Shown here: positions 6,369-10,043 of the stretch, piece after piece
How positions within the stretch are numbered: position 1 is the first letter of the stretch
How the letters are laid out: every line of letters begins with the position of its first letter
Assembly (NCBI GenBank): GCA_963514535.1
Contig: CAUPUB010000088.1
Coordinates: 1 to 10,043, forward strand
Source of the DNA: CAJPSE01 sp963514535
Lineage (GTDB): Bacteria; Synergistota; Synergistia; Synergistales; Aminobacteriaceae
Reading direction: 5' to 3'
Length of the DNA: 10,043 nt
The notes under the pieces: generated by a model
Told to the model about the DNA's origin: nothing
The model's database searches: none
What the model saw: only the letters and a program-made list of their open reading frames with translations
Position numbers and translations under genes: made by a program

Positions 6369-6941
6369 ATGAGGAAGGATTTGGGGCCTCAGCCGGCGCT
6401 GTTCCCGATGCCGGTGCTGATGGTGGCTGCCTACGATGGAAACGGCAAGCCGAACGTCATGAACGCTGCCTGGGGGCAGCTTGGCGAGATCGACCGGGTG
6501 GTGCTCTTCCTCGACGAGGACCACAAGACGATGAAGAACATCCGTGAGACGAGGGCCTTCACCGTCAGCATCGCGGACCTGGACCACATGGCGGAGGCTG
6601 ACTTCTTCGGCATCGCGACGGGCAACACGATGGAGGACAAATTCGAGCGCACCGGACTGCATCAGTCCAGGAGCGCGCACGTCAACGCACCTGTCATCGA
6701 GGAGTTTCCCGTCGCGATGGAATGCGAGCTCCTGGAGATCGTGGAGCGCGAGCACATCCATTGCGTGGTAGGGAAGATCGTCAACGTCAGCGTTGACGAG
6801 AAGGTCCTCGACGAAAAGGGGAAGGTCGATCCGGCGAAGCTGGACGCCTTCGTCTTCGACCAGTTCCAGAACGGTTATTACAGGGTCGGGGAGAAGGTCG
6901 GTACCGCCTGGAACGGCGGTAAGGGCCTGATGAAGGGATAG
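6369..6941 (+). CDS. Flavin reductase-like, FMN-binding split-barrel protein
   Basis: A 190-residue soluble protein. The opening FPMPVLMVAAYDGNGKPNVM (12-31) followed by AAWGQ is the hallmark start of the flavin reductase-like/flavoredoxin family, in which the substrate loop and first barrel strands bind FMN. The middle has TMKNIRETRAFTVSIA (about 54-69) and FFGIATGNTMEDKFERTGL (79-97), matching the family's conserved NI-x-F-x-VN and G-S-D-KF blocks. The carboxy part (PVAMECELLEIVE, HCVVGKIVNVSVDE) completes the barrel. Members are electron carriers or reduce FMN/FAD with NAD(P)H; the physiological partner is not evident here. Start at ATG 6369 has GGAGGG ten bases upstream. The next gene is 111 bases away on the same strand. 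The family assignment is firm; the exact reaction is not. Confidence 0.88.
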   Translation: MRKDLGPQPALFPMPVLMVAAYDGNGKPNVMNAAWGQLGEIDRVVLFLDEDHKTMKNIRETRAFTVSIADLDHMAEADFFGIATGNTMEDKFERTGLHQSRSAHVNAPVIEEFPVAMECELLEIVEREHIHCVVGKIVNVSVDEKVLDEKGKVDPAKLDAFVFDQFQNGYYRVGEKVGTAWNGGKGLMKG

Positions 6942-7052
6942 AACGGGAGACAAGGCCCCGCTCCGAATCGGCAATGCAGTAATGACGCAATAAAAATTCG
7001 AGATGATGATCGGTGCGCGGCATGAAATCCAGAAAGGACAGGATGAACGGAT
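6942..7052. other. Intergenic spacer upstream of ftcD
   Basis: A 111-base gap. It contains an AT-rich patch (CAATAAAAATTCGAG, about 6988-7002) and the AGGA ribosome binding site of ftcD (7040-7043). No clear promoter or terminator was identified. Confidence 0.35.
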
Positions 7053-7952
7053 ATGGCGAAGCTCGTGGAATGCGTACCGAATTTCAGCGAGGGGCAGAGG
7101 GTCGAGGTCATCGAGGCCATCATCGACGAGGCGCGCGGGACGCCCGGAGTGACCGTCCTGGACCACTCCTCCGACCCCAATCACAATCGGACGGTGCTCA
7201 CCTTCGTAGGCGAGCCTCAGGCCGCCAAGCAGGCGGCGTTCGCCTGCTGCGCCAAGGCCGCGGAGCTGATCGACATGGAGAAGCACAGGGGCGGACATCC
7301 CCGCATTGGCGCGACAGACGTCATTCCCTTCATTCCCGTATCGGACGTCACGATGGAGGAGTGCGTGGCCCTGGCCCACGAGCTGGGCAGGGAGATTGCC
7401 GACAAGCTCTCCATCCCCGTCTATTTCTACGAGGCCGCAGCGAAGCGTCCCTCGATGAAGGCGCTGCCCGACGTCCGCAAGGGCGAGTACGAGGGGATGA
7501 AGGAGGCCATCAAGACGCCGGAGCGCGCCCCCGACGAGGGGCCTCGGGCCATGCACCCCCGGGCCGGAGCTACGGTCGTCGGCGCGCGCCCCTTTCTGGT
7601 GGCCTTCAACATCAATCTGTCCACCCCCGACGTGGCCCTGGCCAAGCACATCGCCCAGACCATCCGCGCGGCCAGGGGCGGCTACGTGAACTGCCGTGCT
7701 ATCGGTCTGGAGCTCGAGGAGAGGGGAATAACCCAGGTCTCCATCAACATGACGGACTACACTTCGACCCCGCTGCACCGCGTCTTCGAGACCGTCAAGT
7801 CCGAGGCCGCGCGCTACGGCGTCAGCGTCGTGGGCAGCGAGATCATCGGGCTCACCCCCATGCAGGCCCTCCTGGACGCCGCCGACTTCTACCTGCGCCT
7901 CGAGGGATTCAAGAGAGAGCAGGTCCTGGAGGCCCGCCTGCTGGGGGAATAG
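7053..7952 (+). CDS. ftcD: Glutamate formimidoyltransferase
   Basis: A 299-residue enzyme that transfers the formimino group between formiminoglutamate and tetrahydrofolate, the folate-linked last step of one histidine-degradation route. Recognisable blocks: LVECVPNFSEG (4-14), the DPNHNRTVLTFVG segment (41-53), and HRGGHPRIGATDVIPFIPV (78-96), where H82 aligns with the catalytic histidine of the mammalian formyltransferase domain (also numbered 82). RAGATVVGARPFLVAFNINL (170-189) and QVSINMTDY (229-237) follow. Length fits the stand-alone bacterial form without a fused cyclodeaminase. ATG 7053 has AGGA nine bases upstream; an overlapping frame from 7013 is a shadow. The last 17 codons are part of a tandem duplication (see repeats). 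The adjacent symporter may bring in a substrate amino acid, but this is inference. Confidence 0.95.
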   Translation: MAKLVECVPNFSEGQRVEVIEAIIDEARGTPGVTVLDHSSDPNHNRTVLTFVGEPQAAKQAAFACCAKAAELIDMEKHRGGHPRIGATDVIPFIPVSDVTMEECVALAHELGREIADKLSIPVYFYEAAAKRPSMKALPDVRKGEYEGMKEAIKTPERAPDEGPRAMHPRAGATVVGARPFLVAFNINLSTPDVALAKHIAQTIRAARGGYVNCRAIGLELEERGITQVSINMTDYTSTPLHRVFETVKSEAARYGVSVVGSEIIGLTPMQALLDAADFYLRLEGFKREQVLEARLLGE

Positions 7953-8020
7953 TGCGCCGGGAGGCTTGCGTCGCTTGAAACCCGAGGGGGGTACGGGGGG
8001 CGTCGGCCCCCTGTGCTTTG
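7900..8020 (+). repeat. Tandem repeat unit, copy 1 (ftcD tail plus hairpin element)
   Basis: Unit of 121 bases running from TCGAGGG within ftcD, through the ftcD stop codon at 7950-7952, to GTGCTTTG at 8020. The second copy starts 123 bases later. The first 51 bases from GAG 7902 encode the ftcD carboxy terminus; the remaining 68 are noncoding and contain CTTGAAACCC, a G-rich run and a GC hairpin. Between copies the coding part has six substitutions and the noncoding part three substitutions and a one-base indel. Confidence 0.9.
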
Positions 8021-8036
8021 AATCGAGGGTTTCAAG
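7974..8036. repeat. Ten-base inverted repeat framing a GC hairpin element
   Basis: CTTGAAACCC (7974-7983) and GGGTTTCAAG (8027-8036) are perfect inverted repeats enclosing the G-run and hairpin of copy 1. CTTGAAACCC recurs at 8097-8106, and an imperfect GGGATTCAAG lies at 7905-7914 inside ftcD. The alternating inverted repeats could form several mutually exclusive RNA stems, or could be the ends of a small REP- or MITE-like element; no target-site duplication was recognised. Confidence 0.5.
7993..8014 (+). terminator. GC hairpin after ftcD, copy 1 (terminator-like, no U-tract)
   Basis: ACGGGGGGC pairs with GCCCCCTGT around a GTCG tetraloop: nine base pairs, one of them G-U. It lies 41 bases after the ftcD stop. 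The following TGCTTTG is not a proper U-tract, so it may pause polymerase or protect the 3' end and not terminate efficiently. Confidence 0.45.
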
Positions 8037-8075
8037 AGAGAGCAGGTGTTGGAGGCCCGGTTGTTGGGGGAATAG
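8025..8075 (+). pseudogene. Orphan duplicate of the ftcD carboxy-terminal tail
   Basis: Seventeen codons including TAG spell EGFKREQVLEARLLGE, identical to the end of FtcD at 7902-7952. Six positions differ (GGA/GGT, GTC/GTG, CTG/TTG three times, CGC/CGG) and all six are synonymous. There is no start codon or upstream frame, so this is a fragment. The synonymous-only divergence implies that it once belonged to a translated ftcD-type gene under selection. Confidence 0.75.
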
Positions 8076-8116
8076 CGCGCCGGGAGGCTCGCGTCGCTTG
8101 AAACCCGAGGGGGGGT

Positions 8117-8138
8117 ACGGGGGGCGTCGGCCCCCCGT
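8117..8138 (+). terminator. GC hairpin, copy 2 (terminator-like, no U-tract)
   Basis: Same hairpin as at 7993-8014, here with nine Watson-Crick pairs (ACGGGGGGC / GCCCCCCGT) around GTCG. It sits 64 bases before the symporter start and lacks a U-tract. Pairing is kept in both copies: the single base change in the stem converts G-C to G-U. Confidence 0.45.
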
Positions 8139-8160
8139 GCTTTGTCCCATGAGAATAGCG

Positions 8161-8176
8161 GTCCGTGGGGGCGGAC
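8161..8176 (+). promoter_or_regulatory. Small hairpin just upstream of the symporter ribosome binding site
   Basis: GTCCG (8161-8165) pairs with CGGAC (8172-8176) around a TGGGGG loop, seven bases before the GGAGGAG motif (8184-8190). It could influence translation initiation or mRNA 5' stability, but is short and may be incidental in GC-rich DNA. Confidence 0.25.
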
Positions 8177-8201
8177 AAATTTTGGAGGAGATATTTTCGT
8201 C

Positions 8202-9707
8202 ATGGATGTTCTGGAGCTGATACTGCACAACGGTTACGTCCAGGCTATTCTGGGCTATGCGGTCCTGCTGATTTTGATCGGGTGGTTCGTGGGCAGAAGG
8301 GTCAGGAGCTCGTCGGGCTTCTTCGTCGCGGGGAGGAAGCTGGGGACGGGGCTTCTCTTCACCACCCTGATCGCGGCCAATATCGGCGCCGGCTCCACGG
8401 TCGGAGTCGCAGCCATCGCCTATAAGTCCGGCGTCTCCGCCTGGTGGTGGATCGGGAGCGCGGGCATCGGCTCCATGATCCTGGCGTTCTGCGTAGGGCC
8501 CAGGATCTGGCGCATCGCCTGCCGGCACGGACTCTACACGCTTGGGGATTACCTGGATATGCGCTACGGCAAGGTGTTTCGGGGTTTTTTCTCCGGGATG
8601 ATGGCCGTCGGCACCCTGGCCCTGTTCTCCGGTCAGCTCCTGGGCATCGCCTGGATTCTGGAGGTCGTGGCGGGGGTGCCGAAGACGGCGGGCGTCATAG
8701 CGGGCGCGGTCGTCGCGACGCTCTATTTCGCGGCTGGCGGCCTGCTCTCCGCCGCGGTCGTCAATATCGTCGAGCTCGTGGTGATCCTCGCAGGGTTCCT
8801 CGTCGCCCTGCCCTGCATCTACGGGTTCGTCGGAGGATGGGAGGGGCTGACCGCCAGGGTGGCCCAGAATCTGCCTGACGCGGCGCGGCAGGCGTCCTTT
8901 TTCTCCCTGGATGGCATCGGCATTACGGTTATCGTTGGCTACCTGGTCATGCTCGTACCGTCCTTCTTCATCTCACCCGGGCTGATCGGCAAGGTCTTCG
9001 GGGCCAGGGACGAGCGCGCCATCCGCTGGGGGACGGCGCTCAACGGAGTTGTCCAGCTTTTGTTCGCGGTCATACCCGTCTTCATCGGCATGGCGGCCTT
9101 CGCGGCCTTTCCGGACCTTCCGCGCGCGGATCTGGCCCTGCCGACCGCGATGAAGGAGATGATGCCCTTCTCCATCGCCACGCTGGCGCTGGCGGCCATC
9201 TTCGCGGCGGAGGTCAGCACGGCGGACGCCGTGCTCTACATGTTAGCGACCTCCGTCTCCAACGATCTCTACAAGCGTTTTCTGAACCCCGGGGTGTCGG
9301 ACGCCGCGCTGCTGAGGTTCTCCCGTGCCGTTACTCTCGCGTCGGGGGTGCTGGGCGTGCTCTTTGCCTTGAAACTCGGCAGTATCATCTCCGCGCTGAC
9401 TATCTTCTATTCGCTGATGAGCGTCTCCCTGGCCGCGCCGCTCGTCTTCGGGCTCTTCACCCGCCGCGCCTCCAATGGCGGGGCCATCCTCGCCTCGGTC
9501 TGCGGCATCGCGCTCACGCTGTTCTGCACCTTCTATCGGGGGGCGGAGACCGTGAATCTGTGGGTCGGCGTGCTGGACACCCGGACGCATCTGGTGGACT
9601 TCGGCCTGACGAAGCTCAATGCCGCCACCTGCGGCATCCTGTTCACCTTCGCGGTGATGGCCGTCTCACTTCTGATCCTGCCGTCCCGCGGCCGCGGGGC
9701 GGAGTGA
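8202..9707 (+). CDS. Sodium:solute symporter (SSS family), probable amino-acid or organic-acid importer
   Basis: A 501-residue integral membrane protein with about 13 hydrophobic segments, the usual count and length for the SSS (PutP/PanF-type, LeuT-fold) family. Family landmarks: SSGFFVAGRKLGTG (37-50) after helix 1, LIAANIGAGSTVG (56-68) in the unwound substrate/sodium helix, YTLGDYLDMRYG (112-123), and AAEVSTADAVLYMLATSVSNDLYKR in helix 8, split here as AAEVSTADAVL (335-345) and SVSNDLYKR (351-359). S339 and T340 fall where PutP has its Na2-site Ser-Thr pair, so sodium coupling should be intact. The substrate cannot be read from sequence; proximity to ftcD hints at an amino acid. A longer frame starts at 8142, but GGAGGAG (8184-8190) points to ATG 8202. 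Near the end the coding DNA holds a 14-base perfect palindrome (9685-9698). Confidence 0.92.
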   Translation: MDVLELILHNGYVQAILGYAVLLILIGWFVGRRVRSSSGFFVAGRKLGTGLLFTTLIAANIGAGSTVGVAAIAYKSGVSAWWWIGSAGIGSMILAFCVGPRIWRIACRHGLYTLGDYLDMRYGKVFRGFFSGMMAVGTLALFSGQLLGIAWILEVVAGVPKTAGVIAGAVVATLYFAAGGLLSAAVVNIVELVVILAGFLVALPCIYGFVGGWEGLTARVAQNLPDAARQASFFSLDGIGITVIVGYLVMLVPSFFISPGLIGKVFGARDERAIRWGTALNGVVQLLFAVIPVFIGMAAFAAFPDLPRADLALPTAMKEMMPFSIATLALAAIFAAEVSTADAVLYMLATSVSNDLYKRFLNPGVSDAALLRFSRAVTLASGVLGVLFALKLGSIISALTIFYSLMSVSLAAPLVFGLFTRRASNGGAILASVCGIALTLFCTFYRGAETVNLWVGVLDTRTHLVDFGLTKLNAATCGILFTFAVMAVSLLILPSRGRGAE

Positions 9708-9752
9708 GCGCGGAGGCGGCCGGCAAAAGCTATCCTCAAAATCGGAACTTTT

Positions 9753-9761
9753 TGATATACT
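9753..9761 (+). promoter_or_regulatory. Extended -10 promoter for rpsB
   Basis: TGATATACT is a TG-N extended -10 with hexamer TATACT (9756-9761, 5 of 6 consensus bases). The -35 region about 17 bases upstream is poor, as is common with extended -10 promoters. Transcription would start near 9768, leaving a leader of about 130 bases before the rpsB start. The AT-rich patch around it (9737-9761) stands out in an otherwise GC-rich gap. Confidence 0.55.
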
Positions 9762-9785
9762 GTCCTCCGTGTTGTCAATCACACA

Positions 9786-9896
9786 CATCCGGCGCGGGGC
9801 CGCAAAGGTGTTCCGCATGCCGCCCCCCGGGCGAGGCGCGGGATCGGGGAGTCCCAATAGAGGCGTCGGATGGAGGATTAACCTTTGGGAGGTTGA
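9786..9896 (+). promoter_or_regulatory. Structured rpsB leader, candidate S2 autoregulatory element
   Basis: CATCCGGCGC (9786-9795) can pair with GCGTCGGATG (9863-9872) in a ten-base-pair helix with one G-U, enclosing about 67 bases. Inside, GGGGC (9796-9800) can pair with GCCCC (9822-9826), and GGGA (9840-9843) with TCCC (9852-9855), though alternatives exist because the region is GC-rich. A separate hairpin follows over the ribosome binding site. Leaders that bind ribosomal protein S2 and repress rpsB-tsf are known in some other bacteria; I do not recognise this as one of those motifs, so the regulatory role is inferred. Confidence 0.45.
9878..9896 (+). promoter_or_regulatory. Hairpin sequestering the rpsB ribosome binding site
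   Basis: TTAACCT (9878-9884) can pair with AGGTTGA (9890-9896), seven pairs including one G-U, around a TTGGG loop. The GGGAGG ribosome binding site (9887-9892) is split between loop and stem, and the GTG start is five bases after the stem. This would allow initiation to be controlled by opening the stem. Confidence 0.45.
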
Positions 9897-9900
9897 AAAA

Positions 9901-10043
9901 GTGGCAGTTGTGAGCATGAAGCAGTTGCTGGAGTGCGGCGTGCACTTCGGGCACCAGACGAGGCGCTGGAACCCCAAGATGAAGCCCTACATCTTCACGG
10001 AGCGCAACGGGGTCTACATCATCGACCTGCAGAAGACCGTGAG
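9901..10043 (+). CDS. rpsB: 30S ribosomal protein S2, amino-terminal part, cut by window edge
   Basis: The first 47 codons are present. The product starts MAVVSMKQLLECGVHFGHQT and continues through RRWNPKMKPYIF, TERNGVYIIDLQKTV, an unmistakable S2 amino terminus (LLEAGVHFGHQTRRWNPKM-type motif, with Cys in place of the common Ala). The start is GTG 9901, with GGGAGG (9887-9892) eight bases upstream; an ATG at 9916 would cut into the conserved start. S2 is a late-assembling protein of the small subunit that binds the 30S platform together with S1. tsf normally follows rpsB and would lie beyond the window. Expression is probably driven by the promoter at 9753-9761 through the structured leader. 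Confidence 0.97.
   Translation, partial: MAVVSMKQLLECGVHFGHQTRRWNPKMKPYIFTERNGVYIIDLQKTV

Larger units (their letters stand above)
8023..8144 (+). repeat. Tandem repeat unit, copy 2
   Basis: Unit of 122 bases matching 7900-8020, with one extra G in the G-run near 8109-8115. It lies between ftcD and the symporter and ends 57 bases before the symporter start. Its first part still spells the ftcD carboxy-terminal peptide and stop codon although no gene leads into it. Confidence 0.9.

Noticed and set aside
7013..7978. A 321-codon plus-strand frame overlapping ftcD in another frame
   Set aside because: Its composition is Arg/Gly-rich low-complexity and it shadows the clear ftcD frame starting at 7053.
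7900..8144. The tandem repeat as a CRISPR array
   Set aside because: There are only two units, directly adjacent, with no spacers, and the first part is coding sequence.
7966..8220. An 84-codon frame across both repeat copies
   Set aside because: It is Gly/Pro/Arg-rich and repeats only because the DNA repeats; no start signal was seen and it overlaps the symporter start.
6336..8528. A 730-codon open frame on the minus strand opposite the flavin reductase, ftcD and symporter start
   Set aside because: It runs antisense to three well-supported genes, crosses the repeat region, is extremely rich in Arg, Gly, His and Pro, and matches no family. Long antisense frames are expected in GC-rich DNA.

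Overview
The window looks like a chromosome segment from a GC-rich anaerobic amino-acid fermenter, most plausibly a member of the Synergistota. That guess rests on the flavor of the right-hand genes (ftcD, a sodium/solute symporter, the rpsB amino terminus) and is not proven by any one marker. Three compositional layers are visible by eye: a GC-rich chromosomal right half (about 5.7 kb to the end), a more moderate-GC block of restriction/helicase genes on the minus strand (1-329 and about 1.78-5.69 kb), and a clearly AT-rich two-gene block between them (about 0.33-1.76 kb).

Left half, minus strand, read right to left: a 1082-aa SNF2-type helicase (2439-5687), a DUF4391 protein (1778-2428), a small four-helix membrane protein (1238-1762), a 276-aa soluble protein (411-1241), and the start of a type III restriction-modification methyltransferase Mod (1-329, cut by the window edge). 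Helicase, DUF4391 and Mod are a recurring combination in type III-like R-M loci; the restriction subunit would be expected further left. The AT-rich membrane-protein/soluble-protein pair looks like a Kiwa anti-phage system (KwaA and KwaB/DUF4868). It sits inside the R-M operon and is stitched in by translational coupling: a 15-nt gap after DUF4391, then a 4-nt ATGA overlap. This layered, nested defense operon is the main item of interest.

Right half, plus strand: after a roughly 270-bp divergent intergenic region come a YbjQ/UPF0145 protein (5955-6275), a flavin reductase-like FMN-binding protein (6369-6941), glutamate formimidoyltransferase (7053-7952), a sodium:solute symporter (8202-9707), and the start of rpsB (9901 to the end). 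The ftcD-symporter gap holds two tandem copies of a 121-122-bp unit that includes the last 17 codons of ftcD. The two tails differ at six positions, all synonymous, while the adjoining noncoding part is nearly identical and forms a strong GC hairpin. rpsB is preceded by an extended -10 promoter and a leader that can close with a 10-bp long-range helix and a hairpin over the ribosome binding site, suggesting ribosomal-protein autoregulation.

No tRNA, rRNA, CRISPR array, transposase or convincing U-tract terminator was seen.
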